Part shown: piece by piece, positions 52,848 to 64,000 of the stretch
How positions within the stretch are numbered: the first letter of the stretch is position 1
Layout: every line of letters starts with the position of its first letter
Source: Sarcocystis neurona
Lineage: Eukaryota; Apicomplexa; Conoidasida; Eucoccidiorida; Sarcocystidae
Direction of reading: 5' to 3'
Assembly (NCBI GenBank): GCA_000727475.1
Contig: KL647311.1
Span: 97,088 to 161,087 of the forward strand
DNA: 64,000 nucleotides
Translations under genes and position numbers: made by a program
The notes under the pieces: model-generated
Databases searched by the model: none
What the model was told of the DNA's origin: nothing
Seen by the model: only the letters and a program-made list of their open reading frames with translations

Positions 52848-55800
52848 ATGAGAGAAACTTTCTTCCGACCCGACGGACGTACCGCAGGGCTGCAAATGCG
52901 CCCCGTCTCAGTTCAACTCAGCATCACACGCAAAGCCGATGGAAGTGCAAAAGTCTCTCATGTACGCTTCCGCATTCTTTTCCCACTTCCACAACATATA
53001 TTCGTCTGTTTACCTACTCCGTATAAATATATATATCTATATATACATATGTAGCACGACGCATGCGCATCTACATATACATATATATATATACGCGCAT
53101 ACTGCTGTGTATTTGCATCTGCGTGAGAGCATAGGAAATTTTATCAGTATACGTACGTGTATGCACTTGTAGGACGTTATACAACCGCATATGTGCATGG
53201 GTGTACGCATATCACAGATATACATTTGCTGCCTACGTGTATGCATAGTACATATATTACATATATATGTATATATAAGTGCATTTGACTATATATGGAG
53301 TTTTGTATTGAGGGAGCGAGACAGAGGGAACGCGATGTATATGAGGCGTATATATATATGCATATATATGTACGTCTAAGTTTGCTACGTGCAAACCTAT
53401 AATACATAAATATATAAACACTTGGCTCTATTATATATCTATGCATATGCATGTAGGTGTGTACTGAGTTATGTATAAGTAATTTACGTATAGGTATGCG
53501 TGGATATATATATATAAATGTAAGTATATATGTGTAAATGTAAGTATATATACATATGTTTGTACGTGATTTGCGTCTAAATTTTTAATCCGGATTGAAG
53601 TATGTAATTGTCTGTCTGCATTACGTAGGTGAGCCCATACATACGCAGATATGTGGGACGCATGCCCTAGACTGCATGCAGACAACGTCTCGCACTGCGT
53701 CTACATATATATATATATGTATATATTTATGCACGTACATGCATTTATATATATTCGGCGTAGGCGTCCGTCGCTGTACGGAGAGAAGAGCGACACTACA
53801 CACAGAAATCTTCCTCGTTCCTTTTCTGCTGCACGGCTGCTGTGGCTTCGGCTGCATGCAATCCGCGGCTGCTGCAAGTGCTGCTGCTGGTACGTGCGTC
53901 TACTCTCCTGTTGCCGCTTCTGTACAGGGATGGGGAGTCGCTCGGACTGCACTTCCTTCTTCTGCGGGCGCCACTTTCGTCAAGCCGCGTCTTCTCCTTT
54001 TTTTGCTGTTTTGCATTTGCTGTTTTTTCTTCGCGTTGTCCCTAGTGCCTCTCTCTTGAGTGCCTGCCGATATGCGCCCTGCTAGTACTTCTTGTCCTGC
54101 CGGGCTGTTGCTTCTTTCTTCTTCTTCTTCTCTTCTCTCTTGCGGATTCTCAAGGCTCCTCCTGCCGCGCTTCCTGGGTGCTGCTGCTGCTGGTGCTGCA
54201 GGGTCTCACTTGCGCTGTGGGGCTGGTGTATGGCCCGACGGAGGCTCCAGCAGGAAGTTTGAAGAGCAGCAGCAGCAGCTGCTGCTTTCGGGTCATTATG
54301 AAGCCTCTTAGCGTTTCTCCCCTGAGCGCGGCTCGTGCTGCAGCAACCGCAGCTGCGTCTTGCACTGCAGCAGCAGCAGGTGGGGGGGGGGGAGGGGGTG
54401 GTGCACGACAGCAGCAACGGCAGGAGGAGGAGCAGCGGCAATGGCGGGAGAAAAAAAAGGAGGAGAGGCAGGGAAGCCCCGAGATGCAGAGGGAAGAAGC
54501 GGCTATCTTGGCGCAGGAACAATCGAACGTCGTGCTGCGGCGGGTGTTGCTGCTGCATCATCCCAGACGGAGTGGACGCGCCGCGTCGAGGGCAAGGTGC
54601 ATGCGCTGCTGCAGCATCTTCTGCAGGCAGACGCGTACCCCCGCTGTCAAATTCAAGTGACTCTGATGCTTCTGCAGGACGACGGGGGAGCAGAGGCTGC
54701 ATGCGTTAATGCGGCTGTTGCTGCTGCCATCGATGCCGGGCTCCCCCTGCGGTACCGCGCATGGGCAGTGCAGCTCGCTCGTTTGCGCAAGCCCCGGGCT
54801 GCTCGACAACAGCAGCAGCTTCACTGGCATCATCGGCACACAGATCAGCAGCAGCAAGAGGAGGAGAAAGCCAGAGAGATAGAGCTGCTGGTGGATCTGT
54901 GTAGGGAGGAAGAGGAAGGGGGACGGCGGGCAGCGTCTACAAACTTTGTTGTGGAGCCCCGTTCAGGCGAGTGCTGCTGCTGCTGCTGCAACTGGAGACG
55001 CTTGCGAGAGCGAGAGGGAGAAAAAGAGAGAAACTGCAGTAAAGCGGTAGAGAAAAAAAAGAAAGGGACACAGCAAAAGAGACAGGGAGAAAGCAGAGAC
55101 AGAAATTCTTGCATGCGCTGCTGCAGAAATCCGCAAGAAAGAGAGAGGGAGGAGAACGAATTTCTCGAACGCTCTCAGCTGCGGCTCGTTGCTGCGGCTG
55201 CTGCGCGTCTGGCACGTCGGAAGGGGGGCTGGTGGGGCTCCTGCGACAGCTTTTTCACCGCGAGAACTTTGCCAGCTCCCCACGTCTACTGCTGTGTGTT
55301 TGTCTGTGTATACACAGGAATGCATGCGTAGTAGAGCAGCCGTGTATCTGCTTCTGAGAACACACACGTGAGGCCCGGTGTATACACGTGTGTCTACATA
55401 CGTAGAGCAGTCGCACGTCCGCATGCCTACTGCGCGTGAATACCGTCCTGTTGCTGCTGTTACTCCTTCGGCTGTACTTTGTTGCTGCCGCCACACACAC
55501 TTCATGTGTCTGGCTCCTGTTGGAAGATTTGTTGTTCGTTTTGCTGCTGCTGGGAGACTCGTCGCTGAGCTCAGTGAGGGGTCGTTTTTGCCCCTGTTGC
55601 TGCTGCTTCTGTTCGTGTTGCTACTGATGCCGCTGCTGCTGCTGGTGGAGCTGGTGCTCTGCTGCTGCTACTGTTGCAGTTGCAGCTGCTGCTGGTGCGC
55701 TATTGTAGCAACTGTTACCGCTGGTGTTGCTGTTGCAGCTGCTGCCGCTGTTGCTGTTGCAACTGCTGCTGCTGCTGCTGGTGGTGTAGCCGCCGCTGTT

Positions 55801-56300
55801 GCTGTTGCGGCTGCTGCTGGTGGTGTTGTTGGTGCTGCTGTGGACGTGGGGCTGTTGTTGCCATGGGTGGGTGCGCTGCAGGTGACTTGGTGAGCGCGTT
55901 TCGCAGCAGCGGCGAGAGCAGCAGCAGCTACACAGGAGGCTGCAGCAGCCGGAGCACGCCGGCGTTATGTGAGGCGGGGTGGGCAGCAGGAGGAGCGGCT
56001 GCAGAGGGCAGGGCAGCAGGAGGAGAAGATACCGGAGAAGTTTGTGATGGGATTGCTGCTGCTCTTTTCAACGAAGGAGACCACTTTCTGGGCAGGCTGC
56101 TGCTCGCGGCGTTGGCCGCGTGCAGAGAAATCGACAGGCATGCGCGGCTTGCTGTTGAAGCCAAGCTAGCGCTAGCCACGCGCACGTTTGCCTGCAACAA
56201 TTTCTGGTGGATGAAACACCGACAGCAGGAAGACGAGGAAGAAGAACGCAGTAGCACCAGGGGCAGTCACAGCAGCGGGGAGGAAGAGGAAGTCTCGTAG
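52848..56300 (+). CDS. RRP46: Exosome core subunit of the RNase PH family, RRP46/EXOSC5-like
   Basis: The exosome ring degrades and trims RNA; eukaryotic RRP46 is a non-catalytic RNase PH-fold subunit. Exon 1 (52848-52961) encodes MRETFFRPDGRTAGLQMRPV and ITRKADGSAKVSH. A 1.2-kb microsatellite intron follows. Exon 2 starts at 54202 after ctgctggtgctgcag: GLTCAVGLVYGPTEAPAG, then CCFRVIMKPL. A third segment in another frame (from 54517 or 54567) encodes WTRRVEGKVHALLQ, YPRCQIQVTLMLLQDDGGAE, AACVNAAVAAAIDAGLPLRY and LLVDLCREEEEGGRRA. The final exon (about 55882-56300) holds FNEGDHFLGRLLLAALAACR and ends in an acidic tail. DGRT..LRP, YGP.E, a V(I/L).(K/R)P strand and DDG..AACVNAA...DAG(L/I)P fit RRP46 better than RRP41 or MTR3. 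The exon 2/3 and 3/4 junctions are not settled (see findings). CAG-coded Q/E-rich insertions enlarge the protein. Confidence 0.78.
53020..53760. repeat. TA/TATG microsatellites in RRP46 intron 1
   Basis: Repeated TATATA, ATACATATG and TGTATATA blocks between exon 1 and exon 2 of RRP46. From 53800 to 54201 the intron turns CTG/CTT-rich and ends in a CTG-based acceptor. Confidence 0.85.
55440..55870 (+). repeat. (CTG)n array in the last intron of RRP46
   Basis: CTG/TTG triplets on the coding strand, ending gtgcgctgcag at 55881, which is the probable acceptor for the last exon. Same arrangement as in the TRM61 introns. Confidence 0.75.
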
Positions 56301-59300
56301 GTGAAGACGATCTTCAGGCAGCAGAAATCATCTTAGAGAGATGCCTGCATGCGTTTCTTGCCCCTGCGCGGTTCCCAGGTGGACTGCTGCTGCTGCTGCT
56401 CCCCTGCAGAGCAGACGCCTCCACCCGCGCGTAACGGCGACCCCGGTGGCACAAACGAAACGCACATCACAGTTGATGCATCAGTCCGGAAAAACAAAGT
56501 ACTTACGCGTATATATATGTATATATATCTGTATGTTTGTGTTTGTCTGTGTGCCTCTCTCTGTACATATATATATATACATATATATTTATATATGTAT
56601 ACATACATGTATAGATGTACATACGCATATATATATATATATATATATAGATAGATACGTATATACGCACAGATATGTATATGTGTTGATATGTGTGCGT
56701 ATCTCAGAGACGAAAGGGCTATTTCTCTATATACAAGAACAGTCTGTCCAAGCAAAAAGTGCGCACGCGTGTATTCATATACATACATATACATCATATA
56801 TATATATATACGTATATGTGTGTATGTAGACAAATTTATGTGTATGTATATATATATATATATGTATACATATGTGTATGTATACGTGTGTAGCTGTTTC
56901 TCTAAGACACAAAAGGAATGATTCATTTTTATGCAGCAGTCCACCGAACCAGAAAAAACTGCTTACGCCTGCGTCTACAAACATATATATATATATATAT
57001 ATATGTGTAGGTGCATATCTATACCTATACGTATATCTATATATATATATATATAAATGTATGTATGTAGATACATACAAAGATATGTACATGTATCTAT
57101 GTACGTATAAAGTGTGTGCATATTTATATATATATGTATGAATATGTGTGTATATATATATATAGACATGTGTATATGTAGGTACACATATAGGTATGTA
57201 TCTGTATATATACATATAAATATATGTACATATAGATGAATAGACAGGTACAAACATGCGTATATGTAGATTTCTACATAGACGTGTACATATATGTATG
57301 TGCGTATGTGTATATATATGTGCTTGTACAATTATGTTCTCTCTGAGAGAAAGGGGATATATTATTCATACGCAAGAGTCTACGAAAACAAAAAGGCGTC
57401 TGTCTCTCTCTCTACGTGTGGATATGTATATATGTCTCTATTTCTGTGTCTCTCTCTATATATACATATACGTATACATATATATATGTATTGCTAGTTG
57501 TAGAGGAAGAGCACGGAAGTAGGCGAGTGCAATTGTAGGGGTTTGTGTGTGTATATATATATGTGTGTGTGTGTATGTAGTTATGTAAGTACGTATATAT
57601 ATATATATGTATATATATGTATGTGTGTGGTGGGGGGGGATACGTTGGCGACCAAAGAATTCGTCAAAGTTGTGCGGAGAGAGAGAGAAAAGCGAAAGGA
57701 GAGCGAATTGCTTGTGAAGCTCGGAGAAAGCGGACAGAAGTTAAGTCTGTCCTGACCGCCGTTATAACGTACACTTTTGCTTCTCTCTTTTTCTCTCTCT
57801 CTATATATGCAGGTATATATATATACATACTCACGTGTAGAGATAGGCACACATATATTACTTTTCAGTATGCGTGTATACGTCTTCGCTTACATGCACA
57901 TGGAAAGGAAGCGAGAGAAATAGCTAAGTAGAGAGATGTCCTCCCTTTCCTTCTGTCTGCTGTCTAGCTCTCTTTGTATATACACATGTGTACGCATATA
58001 TATATATATATATATGTATAGGGAAATAGGAGACGAAACAGATGTCGTTCGTCTCGCTTTCTCTCTTTTTTTTCTCTGGCCGTCCGCGCACGTGCATGTA
58101 AATTCTGATGGCGCGCTCGTTCTTCTTCTCGCTTTTCTTCCGCAGTCTCTCTGCACGCCTGTGTGGATATCTCTGTATATCTGAATAAAAGCGTGGACAT
58201 GTACACGAGGAGTATTTGCACGTATACCTTCTTCGTGTTCACTTGAATTTGGGAAAGTACACGCGTGTGCGAATGCGTCTGCACACGTGGACTCTGTTAC
58301 ATGTGAAGAAACACATGAATACTCACATGTGTATATATTTACTCAGATGGTTCTGCATGTGTAGGTGCCTATATATATATGTGTGTGTGTGTGTGCATCT
58401 TTAGTGTAGACGTAGACCTCTAAACATATGTTTATATCGTAAGGGTGTATGCCTGTGTGTAAAGTTTTGCATGGGTAGGTACTTGTGTATTATTACTTTG
58501 AAGGATTCGTCAGAGTCGGTAGTTGAGGATGAAGAGAGACTCTACGACGTGCAAGTGGGAACTGGGATACTTGGCGTATTCGGGCAGCACGAGTGATACG
58601 CGCGCGCAGCTGCTGCTGCAGCAGAAAAGGACATTCTGTTTTCCCGTGCCTCTTGAGGTACCAGCACGCCGGTTAATTGCCGCACACTTTCACGACACAT
58701 TTGGGCAGTGCCTCGCCACGCCGTCTGCAAAGTGTTTTTCTGTCTACCTACGTATGAAAGATCCGTGGATCGTCCACTAGAGAGGCACACCTGGGTCAGC
58801 ACTCTCTTTAAATTAAGAAGGAGCGACGTGCGGTGACGCGTGGTGGAAGAGGAGGAGAACGGCGAAGGACAAGTAGAACGGGAAGGGCAAACGAAAAAAG
58901 GAGGGAAAAACTTCAGGCACAAGCGTGCGACGTCTGTCTTATCTAAAAACCTGTGCAACTCTAGGTAGATTCCTCCTGTTGTAGTTGTACATATATATAT
59001 ATATGTATGTGTGTATACACACATATGGATTCGTAGATAAATGCACATAAATTGTGTGGGTTTTAAGTATCCGAGCGGACGTAGATATATAGACAGATGC
59101 GTGCTGACATTGTTACGTCGACACATAAAGATAAAAACACACAGATGGGCTACCTATATAACCCTACACACGTCGATGCGTATATCTGTGTACACATTTG
59201 CATACACATATAGATACGTAAACACTAGTTTGTACACTTCTATATAATTCTGGACACGGAGACACCTATCTCTGTGTATGTGTTTGCACACGTACACATA

Positions 59301-59826
59301 CAAATATGTAGATAGTTATTTGTAGGCTTCTTCAAATATATGTAGAGAACGCAAGACACTCTAGAAAGGGTGCCTCCACACGTCCGAACTGTTCTTCCGG
59401 TGCCAGCCAGACCGAGACGTACAAAGGAAACGCCAGAATGTGCCTGGAGATCCGCACGTGAACATACACATGTACCAACAGTATTAGTCCTAGTCGTCCC
59501 GCACACAAATGTATACATAGCTTCATAAGAGTTACAACAACTACTACTGGTGCTAGTCATCACGCATATATATATATATACATACAAACGTAGGTTGCGA
59601 TGGTTTGAGTTCTAGTCGTCGCGCACATACGTGTACGCGCGAGGTCATAACACCACTACTACTACTGCTCATCAAGCATATACGTGCATATCTACATAGG
59701 GACGTAGGTAGCGATGGTCTGAGTTCTTGGCGTAAATGTCGCTGTTGTGGAGAGATACGATACGTCACAGAAGTCCCTCTACGGCGCTAGGGCTCTAGCC
59801 AGAGGCGAACCATACGACTGTTTCAG
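56301..59826. other. Intergenic region 3' of RRP46, mostly microsatellite
   Basis: From 56510 to about 57900 the sequence is dominated by TATATA, TATGTG and TACATA runs. From 57900 to 59800 it alternates short TA runs (57994-58015, 58987-59003, 59565-59583) with unassigned sequence. An ATG-started plus ORF of about 83 codons at 58529-58780 (ending in YLRMKDPWIVH) has no recognised family. Confidence 0.6.
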
Positions 59827-60090
59827 AAAGGTGTGTGCACGGCGCAACAACGCGTCGAACAGATACTTCTGCAATACGGAAAGAGTGTGTCCACAGCGTC
59901 ACAAGGACCAGTTGAGACGCCCAGGGACTCACCGAATAAGTTTGGAGCTCTTCTCCGTGCTCTTCGAAGAGATACACGCCTGCGGAGTTTTGCTGTGGCA
60001 GCGCGAAGCCGCGCGCTCCACACGGACACGCGGGCCGAGAAGCGCATGCAGAGAGCTTCGGGTAGCTGTTTGTGCGTAGCCATTGGTTGA
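59827..60090 (+). CDS. Candidate terminal exon, unidentified
   Basis: Begins after a good acceptor (cgactgtttcag) and runs 87 codons to TGA. Reads QQRVEQILLQYGKSVSTAS, then NKFGALLRALRRDTRLRSFA and an Arg/Lys-rich end. No upstream exon was found with confidence and no family recognised. The opposite strand is also open here, which weakens the case. Confidence 0.25.
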   Translation, partial: KGVCTAQQRVEQILLQYGKSVSTASQGPVETPRDSPNKFGALLRALRRDTRLRSFAVAARSRALHTDTRAEKRMQRASGSCLCVAIG

Positions 60091-60561
60091 GTGAAGAGTC
60101 CTGCAGGTTCTGTATCGCAATATATTCTCGGCTCGCGGCTACGTGTTTCGTTCAACACGTGGGTTAGAAAGGTCAACGACAAGGCTGTGTGGGCGCGGGA
60201 AGGTCACTTTGTGAAGGGGTGGATATCTTTATTTCGTAAGTGCAGGGATGGCATTTTGTAAAGGGAAGGGTCCTCTACTTTTCGAAAGACGCAAGCAGGG
60301 TAGTGCACTCAGAGAAGCTAATAATCGAGAGGCCAGGGCGCCGTGATGCCACTTCTCTTTAAGAGGCCCGTATACACCTCAACACAGCAGTTAGTCCAGT
60401 CTATTACGAATCGACAGCAGGCTCTTTTCTAGTCCACACTTGCCTTCAGCAGCGCGTGTGTGTAGAATTTACATACATGTGCATGCGGGTACGATCTCAG
60501 GAATTATCTGTCTGAGAACACTCGAACGTGGCTTAGTACGACGACAAGATCTAGTGAAGTT

Positions 60562-60717
60562 TTAATAAGTCCCAGCAGGGACCGGTGTCGCTTTCGTGTC
60601 GCTGTCTTTCCCGCAAACTATAGAAATCGCATTTTCCCAAACTTCTTCCTTTGTGGACGGGAAACGATGGATTTTACTGCCGCGCGCTACCTCGACTCTC
60701 ACTCTCTTACGCACGAA
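60562..60717 (-). CDS. Probable last exon of an unidentified minus-strand gene
   Basis: Starts after acceptor ccatcaacacaag preceded by a pyrimidine-rich tract and codes 51 residues to a stop. The text is repeat-free and varied: FVRKRVRVEVARGSKIHRFP, then KEEVWENAISIVCGKDSD, ending ATPVPAGTY. This looks like the conserved C terminus of a soluble protein. Earlier exons should lie at higher coordinates but I could not chain them. The family is not recognised. Confidence 0.4.
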   Translation of the reverse strand, partial: FVRKRVRVEVARGSKIHRFPSTKEEVWENAISIVCGKDSDTKATPVPAGTY

Positions 60718-60881
60718 CTTGTGTTGATGGGTGGAAAGGAAACAGACTCGGTCAGCAGGTGTAGAAGGCAAGTGTCACACGTCTACGGGGAGAAGGAGGT
60801 TGGGCGGGTGCACAAACGTACGCCTCTTGAGTGATGCGTAGGGAGGAAAATAGGCTAGCTTGTACACACGTGGATTTCGAC

Positions 60882-60883
<2 letters not shown>

Positions 60884-60912
<29 letters not shown>
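60884..60912. repeat. (GT)n microsatellite
   Basis: gtgcgtgtgtgt... dinucleotide run. It gives a His/Thr run in one spurious minus frame. Confidence 0.9.
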
Positions 60913-60941
60913 AGGAGCTACGAACTTCATATACGTGTTCT

Positions 60942-61059
60942 TGTAAGTGTGTATGCATGGAGGACGGGCACATCTGCGTCCCACCGTTGTGGGTAGGACT
61001 TGTAAGTGCATATGCATGGAGGATGGGCACACCTGCGTCGCACCGTTGTTGGTAGGACT
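60942..61059. repeat. 59-bp tandem duplication
   Basis: Copies at 60942-61000 and 61001-61059, sharing tgtaagtg, atgcatggagga, gggcaca and ggtaggactt, with a handful of substitutions. The copy boundary has a gtaagt-like donor sequence in each unit. Confidence 0.85.
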
Positions 61060-64000
61060 TCGCACCAGCGCCTGTGAGGGCTTTGCTTGGTGGTAAAAAG
61101 GAAAGCCGCGTAAAGGACGAAAGTTCCTTCTCAACACGACGCCGCGCTGGGGCTAAGACTGTGCCGCTCTACGATGCGTGAAGCACGTTTTTCGCCCCGA
61201 CACACATCTGGACGCATACATCCTGATATATATATATATATACATGTGTGGGTAATATACTGTACATAACAACGGCACATACAAAAATAAATTTGCCGAT
61301 TTTAATACACATGTGTGTGTGCCTGTAGTCGTACGACTAATATGCTTTGCCTACCGACGCACACCTGTGTAATGCTTTCTTATATGAATGTGTATTTACC
61401 TACATGTGTATACACTGGTGAAAAGGGCATTTGGAGGGGGTTCACACGTGAAAATGAGAAGTGGCTCTCAGTTTGTAGTTCCAAACTGAATGGCACCTCG
61501 TTGTCGTATCTAACCAGGTACAGATATACACAGAGAAATAAAGGCTGTTGTTATACACATTCATATATATATATATCTACAGGTATTCATAATCACATAT
61601 ATGTGGATAACTGTATATTCCCTGTTCGTGCAATACGGACTAGGAATAAACATTATTTTTTCTTGCACGAGATTACTAATGTAAATACTATGTAAACCAA
61701 TGTAAGACTGCATCTTTAGTAACTTCCGAATGATTTGCTCACAGATACACGTGGGTCCTTCCCTCTGTTTTACTACAGCCATTGCACACATTTATCTATA
61801 TTTACCACTAAACAAATCGGGTCGGTGCATGAATCCGTACGTTCGCCTAGACAGACATTCTTAAACGTGTAAATGCTTGGGGATATATGTATATATATGT
61901 CGCGCCCGTTGCAGTTTTAGACATGTTGCCACAGCTGTTTTTTCTGCAGGGCTAGTCGAACATTTTCCCTGTCCTGGTGTGTACAAGCAAGACGAAGAGG
62001 CGGGATAAGAAGCAGAGGCCTCAGAACTCATTGCGGCGGATACAGATCCTGGGACAGCTCGCTGCATTCATACATGTATACTCATACGCATACGAGCGTA
62101 TAAACGTGGGTACGCATACACGTATACATATATAAAGATACACATACATATATATATATATATCTATGTGCGCGATGTTTACACGTGTATACACACATAT
62201 ACGCAAGTGTACGAATAGATGAACTAACAAACATTCGAGTGCGTGTATTACTGTAAAGACGCCTAACAGGATCTTGCTCTGCCCATAAATATATATATAT
62301 ATATATATGTTTATATAAATAACCCCGGTCGAAGCGCCTTTTAGGGAGAGGGAGGTGGACGCAGATAAACATATATATATATATATACGTATATTTATGT
62401 GTGCGTGTACGCAGGTTCGAATACGTGCTGGTTTTTTCTTTAATACCTGTGTTTTATGTGTGGGCAGGACTATGTGACGTGTGCCTACTGCGAGTCATCG
62501 CACGAAAATAGCTACTAGCACATAGGTAGCCGTATATGCATACATCTATATGTATGTGCAGTGAGATACATCCAGCAGTACATACCTGATTGTAAACGCG
62601 TATACGTGGATGAATACTCGGTGCTTATAGAGGGACAGACTACAGGCACGCGCTCCCTCCCAATATCATCAGGCTCTGCCAAACTGCAGCAACAACACTC
62701 CTGCGCTGCCACCTGTGCTGCTGCTGCTGCTCCTGTCGCTGCTGCTGCTTTGCTTCAGATCTTGTTCCACCTTCCTTCGTGCTGGCTCTGCTGCCGCTTT
62801 CGGCTGCTGTTTTCTATCCTTTGTTTCACCGGTATTCTTGTGTCGTTCGCAGCTAGGCCGCTGCAGGACCCACCCACTTCCTGTGTGTCAGTCCTGCTCT
62901 TGTACTGCTGGCGGCCCACCTTGTGCTGCAACTGCCTACCGCTGCTGCTACTGCTGCTGCCGTCCGGCTGCAGCGGTGCTCTGGCGGATGTGTAGCGCTC
63001 TCTCCGCTGACAGACGTGTCCCGCAGCCACGCGCATGCGAGCGAGTTCCCTCGTTGTGGGTCCCTCCCTGTCTGTGCTGTAGTTGTGCCGGCACTTTGTC
63101 AGGTCCCGGCGTATTTACGCAGTATTTCTTCCTTGATGTTGTTGGATCATCCTCGGAATGTGCCACGTGGACCGCTGCGGTGTACGTACACCTCACGCAC
63201 GCGCGCACAGGAGGCACACAACGAACGGCACGCCACCCACTTTTCGGGAGAGAAGGCGGAAAAGCCGAAACAACTCCCTTTTCTTTTCTTTTCACGCATT
63301 CATCTCTTTCCTGTGCAAGGCGCTGCAGACAAGCCGCACCCGCGTCTCTCTTCTTTCTTCTTTCGAGGAGTGCTGCCCCTCCGTCTGCTACACGGGGTCG
63401 TCGCCTGGCGGTGTTGACGTCGCGTGGAGGCGTTCAACAACAACACTCCTTGCTGTTTAGTAGTTAATATTGCTCTGGGCTGCTTCTCCTCTGTCGTCTT
63501 CCCGGTGCTGCTTCTGCTGCTCTTCTCTGCGCTTTTGGTGCTGCTGCGGCGCTGCTGCCGTTTCGTTGCTTCGACACCCGCGGCAGCAACCCCCCCTCCC
63601 CCCCGCAGACGAAGAGGAGCGTTGCCGTGCTTAGTTTATGCGGCTGTCTTTGTTCGTGGGAAATTTTCCTGTTGCTGGTGGTGCATGATTTCTCGCTTGG
63701 GAATGAGGTCAAGGAGAAAGGAAAGCTCCGCTTCGTACCCTAAAACTGCGCGCGCTCAACAAGACTCTTGTGACCCATCCTCTGTCTGTCTGTTTATATA
63801 TGCGCATACATTCACAGAAAAATATTCATTTAAACATAGGAAGAGACATGTGTGTCCACTTGCACGACGTGTGTGGTGGAAATAAGCGAAGCTGCGTAGG
63901 CGAACCTGCATATATATACATATATGTACAGACGTATATACAAGGACATGTACAACTAGCAAACGGGACGCACTTTACACCGGCTGCGCCTGCGCACATG
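61060..64000. other. Right-end region without a resolved gene
   Basis: TA runs at 61229-61242, 61566-61577, 62148-62162, 62288-62306 and 62371-62387. CTG-rich sequence on the plus strand (CAG on the minus strand) at 62700-63000 and 63490-63580. A C run at 63587-63603. The minus strand through 62755-63295 is open in Q/S-rich frames and could hold upstream exons of the gene ending at 60562, but no conserved block was recognised. Confidence 0.45.

Noticed and set aside
54360..56300. Exosome subunit RRP41 or MTR3 instead of RRP46
   Set aside because: The DGRT-LRP start, the strand ending in KPL after the YGP motif, and the EEE block spacing resemble RRP46 more. A profile search would be decisive, so some doubt stays.

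Overview
The window looks like nuclear DNA of a coccidian apicomplexan, most likely an Eimeria species. The evidence is the dense (CAG)n/(CTG)n arrays coding for Q, S, A and L runs, an ApiAP2-type transcription factor, intron-rich housekeeping genes with canonical GT-AG junctions, and long TA, CATA and GATA microsatellites. No prokaryotic features, rRNA, tRNA or mobile-element protein was found.

Layout. (1) 26-5410, minus strand: the 5' part of KRR1, an SSU-processome factor, in three exons separated by 2.3-2.5 kb microsatellite-filled introns. The gene leaves the window at the left edge. (2) 5411-8682: a divergent intergenic region. (3) 8683-21026, plus strand: TRM61, the catalytic subunit of the tRNA m1A58 methyltransferase. 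It has seven exons that join in frame to 790 codons plus stop, and it carries two very large low-complexity insertions. Its fifth intron contains a 591-base assembly gap. (4) 21027-36938: about 16 kb with no recognisable gene, with decayed CAG-like sequence towards its right half. (5) 36939-44408, plus strand: one uninterrupted 2489-codon ORF for an ApiAP2 protein whose single AP2 domain lies near the C terminus. (6) 44409-52847: mostly unassigned sequence with a 110-bp tandem duplication, ending in a higher-order CAG satellite. (7) 52848-56300, plus strand: an RNase PH-fold exosome subunit, best matched to RRP46/EXOSC5. (8) 56301-64000: microsatellites, a probable last exon of an unidentified minus-strand gene at 60562-60717, and CTG-rich sequence.

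The three identified housekeeping genes all act on structural RNA: KRR1 in 40S assembly, TRM61 in tRNA modification and RRP46 in the exosome. KRR1 and TRM61 are head to head. The main biological theme is how repeats are tolerated. CTG, TA, CATA and GATA arrays fill introns, while in-frame CAG-type low-complexity segments are inserted into loops of conserved enzymes. Gene models were built by reading splice junctions and by comparing translated segments with remembered family members. No database search was run.
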